Below, piece by piece: positions 24,440 to 35,364 of a stretch of 64,000 nucleotides of DNA. Position 1 is the stretch's first letter; each line of letters opens with the position of its first letter. This DNA comes from Geosiphon pyriformis. Its lineage: Eukaryota > Glomeromycota > Glomeromycetes > Archaeosporales > Geosiphonaceae. Position numbers and translations under genes: made by a program. The stretch covers positions 334,609-398,608 of the forward strand of contig JAAOMT010000779.1 of the NCBI GenBank assembly GCA_016748015.1, given 5' to 3'. The notes beneath the pieces are model-generated. The model saw nothing but the letters and a program-made list of their open reading frames with translations, was not told where the DNA came from and ran no database searches.

Positions 24440-25300
24440 TGAGCTTCTGTGAAACCATATGTATCTGTTATTGTGGCTTCGTTCGTGTAATGTTCGATTG
24501 TTGTCTCGAGTATTGCCTTTTGTAGGTCTTCGAACTGTTGATTGGTTATTCGTCCTATGCTGTTAACCATTATGGTTTTCATAGATCCATTTAGTAGTAT
24601 GTTTAGGCAATGTTAGAAGGCAGTATATAGTCAGTATGCTGCTTTATAATATAGGGTCAGGTTGTTTTTCCCTACAAATTTTTCTACTTGTTGTATTGCT
24701 TCTTTGTTAAACATTTTCTGGCTGAAGTCTTCATATAGTGTTTTCAAGTCAAGCTGTTCTCCAATTTTGTAGAACCAATAAGCTGGAGAAAGTCTTTCTT
24801 TCTATTTCTGGGCGTTGTCAGGTGTCCACTCCTCTGTCTTGGGGAGTTCGGTCCCATGAGCTAAAGCTTGTTTTATTTCTTCGAGCTCGGGGACCAAGTA
24901 TCTTTTTTTGTAATCTTTTTCTCATTCTTTGTCTCCTTCTTTTTCACCTCCCACCTGAAGACAATTTTTTCTCCCACATTGCCTTTCGGGTGGTGGGTAG
25001 GGGAGAGAACATTTAGTTCTAATTAAACTCTTGTCCTTCTCTCTTCTGCTCTTATTTTTGTATCATATCTCTTTTTTATCAATTGTTATTTCTATTTGAG
25101 ATGTCGATTTTTGAATTGTTTCAAATAATTGTTTAGATAATTTTAAAATTTGATCTGAAAGGTCCATGTTGAAATTTTTATTGTTTCTTGCTGCTTTTCA
25201 GATGCTATATATATTTGAATTCCCTAATTTAATTTGCTGCCCATTGTCTATGTTTCAATGACAATAATTGGTTTCAGATCTCGTGGTATATCTTCTGGTT
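24440..25300 (-). pseudogene. Gypsy-1 post-integrase C-terminal extension
   Basis: About 280 codons of coding-like sequence lie between integrase and the polypurine tract, broken by several stops. DNA here parallels the equivalent part of Gypsy-3 (39229-39700) and corresponds in place to the Gypsy-2 extension (45976-46800). Function unknown; no family recognised. Confidence 0.5.
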
Positions 25301-26405
25301 TGATTAATGAAATTTGTGTTTTTAGTTGAGGTACTGATGACAATGATTCCTGTTTTACATGATAAATTTTTAACTGATTTCCATGCACTACTTTCTTTAA
25401 AATCTTGTCTTCCAATCATAATTTGTAAGCTCTATTTCCTAATGCTTCGTATATGTGGAATGGACCATCCCACTTTGGGTCGAACTTTCCACTCCACTGT
25501 TTCTCAGCTTTTGTACGATGTAACAGTACTTGGTCTCCAATCTTGAATTCCATTGGTTGTTTTGGCAGGTGTTTATCATGTCTTTCTTTTTGTCATTCTT
25601 GAGCGTAACTAATATTGTCAGCTGCTATTTTTCGATTGTTTTCCAATGTTTCCATTAGCTGGTATGTTTTTTGGTATAAGGTAGCCTCAAAATTCTCTTC
25701 ATTGATTGTTTCTGTTGGGTATGATGGTATCACTTGTTCAATTAGTAACATAGCTTTTCTTCCATAGACTAGTTTGAACAGTGTGAACTGAGTCATATTT
25801 TGTTTTAATGTTCAGTATACAAAGAGTACAGAAGATATGAATAAGTCCCATTCTTGTCTGTTTTCATGACTTATTTTTGCTAGTGTTTCACACAGTGTTC
25901 TGTTAAACTGTTTTACCAGTCCGTTCATTTGTGGGTGGTATGGTAATGATAAGAGTTTCTTTATTCCAAACTGTTGGCTTAATTCAGTCAGCGTATTATT
26001 AACAAAATATGTTCCCTGATCAGATAATAATTCTTTCGAACATCTATGTCAGCAAATTAGGTCTTGATGCACAAATTTGGCGACTGTTTTGGCATTGGCC
26101 ACTTGGATTGCTCTGGCTTCTGGCCATTTTGTAAGATAGTCTACGACTACAGTAATATAGCAATTTCCTTGGGATGTAATTGAAAGAGGTCCAATCAAAT
26201 CAATCCTAATTTTATCAAATGAATTTCTAACTAGAATGGGTTGAAGTGGTTCTGTTGATCTTGCTCCTCCTCTTTGCTGGCATGCATTACAATTGAGCAC
26301 ATATTCGAAAATGTCTTTGTGTATCGTTGGCCAATAGTATAAGTTTAGTGTTCTTTCGAGGGTAGTGTCTTTGTTAAAGTGTCCTGCAATCAGATCTGAG
26401 TGCAC
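25300..26405 (-). pseudogene. Gypsy-1 integrase, broken
   Basis: N-terminal zinc-binding region (YYWPTIHKDIFEY followed by NCNACQQRG), then the core with IRIDLIGPL (first Asp), SDQGTYFVN (second Asp) and, where the catalytic Glu belongs, NGLVKQFNRTL: Lys replaces Glu, a single transition. Stops interrupt at about 26047 and 25800. The GIDQVLLHRTKA-type C-terminal region is near 25510. Integrates cDNA in active relatives; this copy lacks the DDE triad. Confidence 0.85.
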
Positions 26406-26625
26406 ACTATATAGTATAGTTTCTCTTTCACTGTCCGTGATTAGTTGTTGTGAGTTGGGGTGGTTTTGGCATTCTCATTGATATAGTTGGTTGTCTTGAA
26501 TAAAATAATTTCAGGCTTGTTTTTGTATGATACTCTGTTCCTGTTAAGATAATATCTCCTTGAAATGTAATGTCGATAGGTACTGATGTAGTCATTAATA
26601 AGTGAGTGTGTCCATGAGTCTGGGA

Positions 26626-27585
26626 TTAGATTTGTGGCATCCTCAACAAACTGTTGACATTGGTGTTCTTGGATCCTTTCTTGTAATGGACTTTAAGTGG
26701 GAATTGTTGCAAATAAGTACTCCATCTCGCATATTTTCCTTCTAGTTGTGGATTGTTAAGTAACCAAATAAGTTTTTTGTGGTCAGTATATAGATCAAAT
26801 GGTTGACTGAGGTAATGTTTCCAAGTCTGTATGGCCCAATAAATGGTAAGACATTCCAGATCTGTTGTGCTGTAATTTTTTTTTGCTGGGCTAGTGCTGC
26901 GACTAGCATAGACAACTGGGTGTTCTCTATTGTCTGATCCTATCTGTGATAAGACTGCTTCTAGAGCATTTTTCGAGGTGTCCATAGCAACAATGAACTG
27001 TTTAGTGAAATCTGGGTAAATCAGGATTGGGGATGTGATCAATCACTGCTTGAGATAGTCGAATGCTTTCTGTTGATCTTCCTTCCACAAGTACGGTATG
27101 TATTTGGACAACAATTGATGGAGTGGTTTTGTGATGTTCAAAAAACCTTTGACAAATCAATGATAATATCTTGCCAATTCTAAAAATCCTCATAATTCTC
27201 TGAGATTGATTGGGACTGAAAAATCCTTGACTTTTTGTACTTTATCTGGATCGGGTTTAACTCCGTCCTTGCCGATTACATGTCCTAGGAATTTTAACTC
27301 GGTTTTTCCAAAGAAACACTTCTTGGGATTGAGTTTCAATCTGACACTACAAAGGTGTTCGAAGACTTGTTGCAGGTGGAGCAGATGGTCTTCAAATGTT
27401 TTGGAGAATACATTTGTGTCGTCTAGGTAGACTACTACTAATTTCCAAAGGATTCCTTTGTATACTACATCCATCAGACATTGAAACATGGTAGGAGCAT
27501 TACAAAGTCCAAAAGACATTACATTAAACTCAAAGTTTTCGTTTTGAGTGGTAAATACTGTTTTTCCTTTGTCTTTGGGGTCCAT
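26626..27585 (-). pseudogene. Gypsy-1 RT (C-terminal part) and RNase H, broken
   Basis: The RT palm and connection (27190-27585) contains FGLCNAPTMFQ, the active site VVYLDDTNVFS (YLDD intact) and FLGHVIGKDG. RNase H (26626-27042) contains VAMDTSKNALEAVLSQ, YASRS, DLECL, YTDHKKL and SLLRM. At least three stops or frame changes separate the pieces. The N-terminal RT half is at 27712-28071. Confidence 0.88.
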
Positions 27586-27711
27586 TTCAACTTGCCAGTA
27601 ACCACTTGCTAAATTTAATGATGAAAACCATTTCTTTTTCCCTAGATTGTCCAGAATTTCCTGGATGAGGGGAGTGAGATAACTATCTCCTCATGTGATG
27701 CTATTTAGTTT

Positions 27712-28071
27712 TCAATAATCTATGCAGAATTGCACTTTTCCATTTTTCTTGGTAACCAAGACTACTGGCGAGGACCAAGGGCTTAACAATTCTTTGATTA
27801 GGCCATTATCAAGCATCCGTTGCACTTTTTGCTTAACTAGGTTATCACCAGATGGGGGTACACAGTAAGCTCGTTGCTTAATTGGTCGAGCGTCTCCTGT
27901 ATCAATCTGATACTTCACAATGTTGGTGCGTCCGAACTCATTTTCGCTGGCAAAGACATCAGCATACTGATTCAGAAGGACTTTAAGTTGCATTTGTTGC
28001 AGGATACTTAAATTTCCTAAATTCAATTTATTGATCTCTTCTGGTGTGAACAAGTAACTTTCTTTTGGCAA
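27712..28071 (-). pseudogene. Gypsy-1 RT, N-terminal half
   Basis: Contains YADVFASENEFGRTNIV, IDTGDARPIKQRAY, SPWSSPVVLVTKKNGK and FCIDY, the standard start of a Ty3/Gypsy RT. It is followed by a stop and then GYWQVEM in the next piece (about 27600). It follows the dUTPase-like domain without a gap. Confidence 0.88.
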
Positions 28072-28429
28072 ATTCCATACTTGTGAGGTAATGTCACAGA
28101 ATAAGAATAATTGTGTGAAATCTGGAATGGACTAGGGTTTTTCAGGATTCTGACTATCTGCAGATATAGAACCAATGAAGGTCCCTTCGAGGATTTCAAT
28201 GACATCTTCTGTCGGATTGTAGATGGGGATTTTGAAATGTTTATGGGCTTTGGCCGGTAGGTATAGATTAGCAACATCAGCTAGAGAACAGATTTCGGGA
28301 CTGGCTTTAAATAATAAGGCTTGATCTTGGATCTTTTGATTCACCTTGAGGATATATTGTCGGTATGGAGGAATGGAAATGATGGTATTAGTGTGGATAA
28401 ATTCTATCTGGTCACTGTCTTCCTCCATG

Positions 28430-28960
28430 AAATTAACTAGTACGTTTCCTCTTCCACTTGATCCAAACCCGTTGATTCTTTGGGCAGTGAGGCCTAACTC
28501 TTCTCGGGTTGTTACCAGAGTTAATTGGGGTATTTTGACTAGGGGTAGGAAGATAGCTTGGACAATCTTTTCTTGTAATTCTATTTTGTAGAGTCTGTCT
28601 GAATTGTTCTATAGCATCATGATGATGTTTCCCGTGTAACTGGCATCAATGATTCCTTTTTTTATGTCGATTCCTTTCTTGGCTAGACTAGATCGAAAGA
28701 CAACTTGTACCATTGTACTAATAGGAATTTCTAACACTATCTTAAGATCTATTTTTATGAGGGAATGTGGAACTATAATGATGGGTAATTGTCTGGGATA
28801 TCATAGGTCGAAACCAGTATCAGTGTCATGTGCTCTTTTGGAGCAGATTCCTTCCTCGTTGTCACTGTACCATTTTAGCTCTAGTTCTTTGGATAGGTTG
28901 GGATATGCAAAATACTGTTCTGTTTCGGTATCCTTAGTTGGATCTTGAAATGACATGTTC
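28430..28960 (-). pseudogene. Gypsy-1 dUTPase-like domain
   Basis: Five motifs of trimeric dUTPases occur in order on the minus strand: I, AHDTDTGFDL (about 28806-28835); II, FRSSLAKKGI (about 28665-28695); III, KGIIDASYTGNI (about 28630-28664); IV, KIVQAIFLP (about 28545-28572); V, INGFGSSGRGN (about 28446-28478). The catalytic Asp and the ring-stacking Tyr of motif III are present. Two stops break the frame. dUTPases hydrolyse dUTP to dUMP; in a retroelement this would limit uracil in cDNA. Placement between protease and RT is supported by the flanking domains. A 98-codon continuation (28132-28428) leads into RT. Confidence 0.85.
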
Positions 28961-29379
28961 TTGGTGATCAATACCTCTTCTTCGAGTTCAGGTAGTTCAG
29001 TGATTGGAAACAGTATTCTTGGAGGCGGATTGAACATAAGATCACATTCATCGCACTACTGGAAGTGACAGAGGATCAAACAGTGATCGCATAGTTTGGT
29101 ATTCAAATTGGCCAATCTTTGCTCCTGTTCCTCGCAAGTCAGGGCCAATTTCTGATATTGGTTCTGAAATGTGTCTGGGTCATCTGTGAAGAAATCATCC
29201 TCGGGGTAGTCGGGTCCAATATATTTGAGTGTTCAAGGGTTGTTCTTAATTTCTCGTATTTTTTCAGGCGTGGCACCTTCGGCCTTGGTGCTTGCCATTC
29301 TTCAAATTTTATGGTCATCGTGTGGATAACCATTTAGTCTGTTGAGTGCTCATTTCCAAGCGTCCTCAATGGGGGTTCC

Positions 29380-29720
29380 CTTTCATACCCAATCATTGAT
29401 TAATATGGTGTATTGACAAGCCTCATCGCATGTTTCTCCTCTGCCAGGCACATCATTTCAGAGTCCTTCATCTGACAGAATTTTGCCACATGTGAGGCAT
29501 GGCATGTGGTTCTACTTGTCTTGTTATTTTGGTCGTCCAAATCTTTCCAGTAAACAAGGCCTGCAATAGTATTTGGTGGCGGTGGACCATTCTTCGTTGT
29601 CCCCAATACATGTGCCCATAGTGGATAGTTTTTTTTCACAATCGACACATATTAGTCTTGGGAGTTGGTAAAATAAGTTTCTTTGGTCCAAGGTTATGTA
29701 TCCTAGTGATGATGATTGGG
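29380..29720 (-). pseudogene. Gypsy-1 Cys-rich domain
   Basis: After correcting for frame changes, the minus strand reads several Cys pairs, ending with PGRGETCDEACQYTIL (about 29400-29460). The same block, GRGETCDTTCQYTIL, is in Gypsy-2. It lies between protease and dUTPase. Probably zinc-binding; function unknown. Confidence 0.6.
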
Positions 29721-29904
29721 GTTTTTCTTTGGCTCTGCCTTTTCCTTTTTCTTCTCAGGTTGGTGGTGGGGGTAGTTCAGTTCGATAATTATCTGCCCAT
29801 AAAACCTGATAGGTCTTGATGATTGGTGGCATTGATGTTTCTTTGAATTCAATAAGGGGTTTCTTGGTACGTTGGTTTTTAAAGTGTCCGCATGTAGCTG
29901 AGAC

Positions 29905-30312
29905 TCAGGTATGCTGTCCGTTGAATGTGAGTTGAAGTTCTTGGGTGTTCCAGTTAAGAGTAGCGTTGGCTTTTGACAACCAGTTATTTCCTATTAGAGC
30001 TTGATATTGTGTAGCTTCCATAATAAGTACTTTGATAGGGATTTGGATTCCATTAATCTTGAAGGGGAAGTTGTCAATTTCTTCTATTGGGGTTTTTGTG
30101 TTCTCATCTGCTGTAATGATCTGGGCAGTAGCAACACAGTCTACTTGGTGACCTAGTTGGTCCATGAACTGCTTCGTGATTATGCTACCGGCTGATCCAC
30201 TATCCAAAATTAATTTAATGTCTATTCTTCTGACTTTGGCATCAGTGTATAGGGCCATTATTGGTTTATCCTGATTGATGGCTGCTCCACTAAAAAGGCT
30301 ATGTGTGTTCAA
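29905..30312 (-). pseudogene. Gypsy-1 aspartic protease
   Basis: 135-codon open stretch with IDIKLILDSGSAGSIIT (catalytic DSG, about 30195-30235), a flap-like central region, and ALIGNNWLSKANATLNW, typical of retropepsin-like proteases of Gypsy elements. It would cleave the polyprotein. The active-site triad is intact in this copy. Confidence 0.85.
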
Positions 30313-30543
30313 ATTATTGATGTCAAAAGGAAATATGGTGGCTAGGGTGGTGTCTTTGGTAATAGTGACTGGTGGGATATTGCTTTTTGTTTGCTTGGAA
30401 GATTGGAAGATTCATTCTATATCTCCCCCTTCCACAGGTGTAGATTTATCAAAACCCTGGTCTTCCATAAAACCGAAATAGAAAGCTTGATTTGGGTATC
30501 CAGTTGGTGTTGGTCAAGATTGGGCAGAACCATGAGGGATTGG

Positions 30544-31600
30544 TCAAAACAGTCCACTGTTGGTTTGTACCTGATTGTTATTGGGATTCCTCCATCTCTG
30601 ATTATAGTCTATAGCTTGAGGTCTGGACAGGCTGTAAGGGGAAGTTTGATGGTGAGGGATTGCTTGTGTCATTGGTGGTGGTTGATAATAATTCTGGGGC
30701 AGTGGTTGAGTGTACGGAACTTGTTGTGCATATAGGGGTGGTTGATTCTGAGGTATGAAATATTGGAGTATCATGTTTTGCTGATATCTGGATTGCTGGT
30801 ATGGATTTCCTTGATTTTAGTCCATGATCTTCCTTCTGCAGTCATGGGCGATGTGTTCAGGTTTCTGGCAGTAGTAGTAGTTGTGAGGATCGGATCTCCA
30901 AGATTGTTGCTGTGGATATCTGCTGTTGTTGTTATTTTCTCTTTGTTGGGGTGGTTGGTAAGTTCCTGTAGTTCCGGTTAAGAATCCCTCAATTTTCTGA
31001 GTTAGTTTCTTACTCAATTGGGTTATTTTTGCATTGATATCAAAGGTTCCGTTAATGGCTAAATTAACAGCTTGAGTATGATTCGCTTCTTGTTCTGCAG
31101 ACTCAAAATCGCAAGCGAGAGTGATGGCGTGTTGTAAACTGGTCAGATGGCGGGGTCTTACAGATCTTAGAATACTACTCCACAATCCTTTAATGAATTG
31201 ATTAAGAACTTGTGCCATGGTGTAGTAGTTCCTTTCGATAGCTAATATTTAACGCAGAATTTGATTGAATCGTCCGAGATAAGTAGTTACAGCTTCATGA
31301 TCTTTTTGTTTAATTATGTTAAATTGATTTTGCAATTGGATTAACGTATTGGGGTCACAGAAGTATTGCAGAAATGTGAGTTTAAACTTGGTAAAGAAGG
31401 TAAGCTTCTTTGCCAGGCTCTGGTACCACGAATCAGCAGTTCCGGTCAGAAAAAACAGCAGTGCCTAAACTGTGCAGTTGTTGTTTCAACCATTAGCGGT
31501 AATTGCTTTTTCGGCATCCACGATTCAAGAATATGTGTTATCTTCTTCACCAGAGAATTTTTCCAATTTAGCGATATTCCGGTAAGCCATGATCCGATTA
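30544..31600 (-). pseudogene. Gypsy-1 gag, C-terminal part with zinc knuckle
   Basis: Retrotransposon-gag-type sequence: VTTYLGRFNQILR and AQVLNQFIKGLWSS (about 31140-31290), then a polar linker, then the knuckle YYYCQKPEHIAHDC (about 30840-30885), in which the first Cys has become Tyr by one transition. Pro/Gln-rich sequence follows (30544-30774). Structural capsid/nucleocapsid protein. Confidence 0.8.
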
Positions 31601-31875
31601 ATGGGTGGGATGTTACTGGTTATGTTTAAAGGGATTGGTGTCTGCGTATTTGAGTGTTCTTCAGGTGCTAATGCTGGTTGCTTTCCTTTGTCACTTGAAT
31701 CAATAGGTTGTAAGATAGCTGTTTCTTCCGTCAGAGGAGATGCTGATTCTGCTAGGTTTTGTGCTGGTGGCTGTTCCCAAGTTGACGGGTTTCCTTCTGT
31801 TTGACTGGCTGCTGGGTTAAGATTTCCAAACAGTGATCCATATTCTCCTAGTGATTTGGTCCAACTGTATTGATT

Positions 31876-32247
31876 CTAAGGGTGTGGATTTTTAGAAGTT
31901 TGTGATGTTTCCAACTGGGTTTCCGGGGGTGGGTTGAATACAATTCTACTTTGGGGTGTCTGATGGTATAATAGAGTTGTTGGAGAGAGGACCCTTGGTT
32001 TTTTGTTGACTGTAAACTTGGCTTGGGCAGTTATGAGGTTGTTGGATTCGTTTTTGTATTCCTCAGGGTCAGATTTCACTGGTTGTTGTACTTGAAGAAA
32101 TTGTTGTTCCACATAATATTTAATGTCTGTATCGATTATGTGCAGAGTTTCAGCGATTGCTCGGGTAGTTGTGGCTGTTGAGTACCCTAGTAAGCTTTGA
32201 TGAATTTGTTTTTCAAGTTTTCCTGTATCAGTTGTGCGGCCTAACAA
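31876..32247 (-). pseudogene. Gypsy-1 gag, N-terminal part
   Basis: 123 codons starting MLGRTTDTGKLEKQ, in the place of the gag N-terminus, 210 bp from the 5' LTR. Resembles the Gypsy-2 stretch at 53476-53736 only loosely. Unclear domain; assigned by position. Confidence 0.5.
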
Positions 32248-32437
32248 GCAGTCAATTTTTGCATTGATATAGTTACAAAAATCACTTTCTGCATAAGCGG
32301 TTCTTACTGGTATTCTTAGGTCTTTTCAAAAGTATTGAAATAGTGCTTTTCTGTACGAAGAATGGTCCTTTCTTATTGTTCCAATAGTCGCCACTTTTAT
32401 GTATTTTTGGGAATGCTTTGTTTCTGTAGATTTATAA

Positions 32438-32456
32438 CCTCACAGGGAGCACCAAA
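32438..32456 (-). other. Gypsy-1 candidate primer-binding site
   Basis: Directly after the 5' LTR (minus) comes TTTGGTGCTCCCTGTGAGG. The TGG core would pair with a tRNA CCA end. Gypsy-3 has TTTGGTGCTCTCTGTGAGG and Gypsy-2 TTTAGTGAATCCTATGAGG in the same place. I could not name the tRNA. Confidence 0.6.
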
Positions 32457-33545
32457 TGTTACAGGTAAACTTGGTGGGTATGCAAAATGGTAATGTTTGG
32501 TGTTCTTAATTATTGATGATGTGTTTTCTGTATAATTTTGTTGGCTTAGTTTTGATTATCAGTCTCTGAAGGTCTATTCCTGGATGTGAATTTTATCTGT
32601 TGAGTTCTTTGGTTATAAGGCACAGAGTTTGTCTTTCGTCGATTACAACGTTTTTCGTAAATGTGAGCTTTCTTCTCCGAGCTAATGAGCACAGTTATTA
32701 GGGTCTGGCATTGTCTTTTTGCCCTTCTGGTAAGTTAACAAGATAATGTTAATATCCAAAACTTAGGGGGAGCTTCTTTCTTTTACCAGGCTATCATGAA
32801 GTCTATTCCCAAACAGTCAATTTTACTATGTTGTTGCTCCATAAAAAATTAAGACAAAAAAAGAAAAAAAAAGAAAAAGAAAAGAAAAGAAAGAAAAGAT
32901 AAATTAGTATCGTCAATTGCCATGATCAAAAGTGATTGGTTCAAATCATTAATAGGTTCAAAGTGGTTATGTTAAGAGCATCTGTTCTAGAATGGAGGTA
33001 CGAAACAAGGGTTAATTCATGTAAATTTCACGAAGTTCGAGAACATGAATTCACGATTCTGATTTCTTTTAATAATTGATTTATTTCAGGAGATGAAATA
33101 GGGAAGATAATAAAGAATGAAAGGGTATGGATATTTTAATTTCTGGTCTAGAGATTCATATCTATTTTTTTCTTTTTTTCTTTTCTCACTTCTACAACTA
33201 CTTGCTTTTATACATTCTTTTGGTTTTACAGGATTGCTTTCAATTGTCTCACTATCACTAGCTATTGCTTTGTTGTTTCTATTATTGCTTCGTTTTTCTA
33301 CATTATCACTAGTTATCCTATGTTATAACACATTATTTGATGTTATTACATGTTATTCTGTGTTATCCTGCGTTATAACATGTTATCCTACGTTATTGTG
33401 TGCTATTCTGTGTTATCCTGCGTTATAACACGTTATCCAACATTATAACATGTTATCCAACATTATTGCATGTTATTCTGTGTTATGTCATGTTTTTGGT
33501 CACATTTCTTCATAACTTTGGATCGGTTTTTTTACTCAGATAACA
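32457..33545 (-). repeat. Gypsy-1 5' LTR
   Basis: 1,089 bp, collinear with 23334-24418. Ends TGTTAC and GATAACA. Contains the U3 tandem array at 33311-33488. Followed by the ATGC duplication at 33546-33549. Confidence 0.9.
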
Positions 33546-33599
33546 ATGCAAAAAAAATCCTGTTCAAAAGAATCTTGGAAAAAATTTTACAAGTTGTCT

Positions 33600-35364
33600 C
33601 AATCAAAGCAATAGGATAAGTGTTCGTAAGAACACCCTTTCACTCATATGGTTTGGAGATCATTGACACCCAAGTCTTCTTTTAAGGCCCAGGAATAAAT
33701 TCACAATCCAAGCAAAAGTTCAAAAGCACCAAAAGCATATCCAAAACTGATTTGTCACAATGTTTTCATAACTCATTTGAGATACTAAAAAGACCAGCCA
33801 CTTTCCCATCAGGCAGATTTGAGATAACACCAGACATCTTATTGAAGTTAATTAAACACATCACATCAGAGAAGACATCATTAAAAACATACTCCAAAGA
33901 CTAGTATTAGCAATGCCATACACCAGAGACAATAGAAACCACATTGCGCTTTCTAGTTCATTCTTCTATGATCACATTCACTTTGGTTCTAACCAGATCA
34001 GATTCCAAAACTAATTCATCATTCATAACCAGATAATCTAAAGTCACTTTGCAAAAGAAATGTTCTAACACACTCCTAATAGTATAATTTTTGTTTAATT
34101 CGAAACTTTTCATTTTCTTATCTATTGCTGACCTGATTTTAGATTCCCTAACATGTTCCACTTCCAACATTTTGGAAGAGTAATATGACTTTCTAACTTT
34201 GGACAAAACTGACCAAATGGCATCAAAGAAGGAACCTGACAGAAAAAAAAACTTCATTACAGAAGCATTAATTGAATTCAAACTTTCCTACTTGTCAAGC
34301 AAGAATGTAAATTCTTCAAAAGAATTCAAACAAAACGTCTTAACCAACTTTGACACTAAGAGCTCCAGCTTGTGAAATTTGAATGACTTCTTAACAAAAA
34401 CGTGATCATAATTTTTAAACTATTTCTTCTTAAAAACTGCCTCAGCAAATAAACATAATACTTTACAGAGAACAACTTACATCGCATCCAAGTCTGAGTG
34501 CATTCTGGTCACAAGAAAGTTGTCATACAACATAGCAGCATTTGCCACCGTATCATCCTTAAATTTGGCCCATTTAATATTATCCGCCCCTTTGCAATTG
34601 TACTTCCAACAATTTTTATTTGCTTGTTTGCGAATAGAATTTAGTCAGACATCAAGCAAACCATCTATATTTACCAACACTAAAACAGTCTGATGATCAG
34701 TATCAAAGTATTCCTTAACACCAAACACACCATGACCCACCACTGCATTGACCAAGTTCAAAGAAATGAGCACATAATCTATCATCTTGACAATGCCTTG
34801 AGAATTGGACTAAGTTGGTGCTTTTTCACAAGAGCTCTCACCTAAGGCATTAACTAAACCAAAATCTAAACATTTCTTGAAACTTGTACACTTACTGAAA
34901 CCATCTTCATTAAAATTACCTCCAAGAATAATGAAAGAAGATTTATTGACAGTCTTAGCAATAAGAGAATTGATATCACCAGTCTGAGAAAACTGGGCTA
35001 CTGAAAAGACTTCAGCATAAAGCCCTAAAATTGACACTGAAAGTTTGTTTTTGAAAAGCAACTTGATAGACAGAAGCTGACCAGGCACTTCTGAAATTTT
35101 GCATATATGTCTTGTCAAAAAAGAGTTCATAACAACCACAACACCAGCACCCAGATAACCAGATTTTAAACCAGAGGTAAACACTTGCACATCATCAAAT
35201 TTGTTGACAATTCAGAGGTGAATCTTCCCTCTTAACTTTGATTCTGTGAAAATAGAAACTAAATTGTTCTTTTCCTTGTGCCAATGAATGATATCATCCT
35301 GCTTAGCAGGATTGTTTATTCCTCTAACATTACAAATTACAACTTTCCAGATCATATCACTCAT
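33600..35364 (-). pseudogene. LINE-3 ORF2, endonuclease and linker
   Basis: Starts at ATG 35364, overlapping the ORF1 stop (ATGA). APE-type endonuclease (34810-35190) with IILGGNFNEDG: the catalytic Asp of GDFN is now Asn. The linker at 33958-34281 precedes RT, which continues at 23333 after the Gypsy-1 insertion. Confidence 0.78.

Larger units (their letters stand above)
23334..33545 (-). mobile_element. Gypsy-1: full-length Ty3/Gypsy element with dUTPase
   Basis: 10.2-kb LTR retrotransposon inserted in the RT of LINE-3. LTRs are 1,085 and 1,089 bp with TGTTAC...TAACA ends and a 4-bp TSD. Order on the minus strand: 5' LTR (right), primer-binding site, gag, protease, Cys-rich domain, dUTPase-like domain, RT, RNase H, integrase, C-terminal extension, polypurine tract, 3' LTR (left). 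The LTRs differ by several percent by eye, almost all transitions. Every ORF carries stops or damaged catalytic residues, so the copy is inactive. Confidence 0.9.

Noticed and set aside
28430-28960. dUTPase-like domain as a captured host gene or a viral remnant
   Set aside because: It is embedded in the same place in three Gypsy elements, flanked by protease and RT, with no other viral genes.
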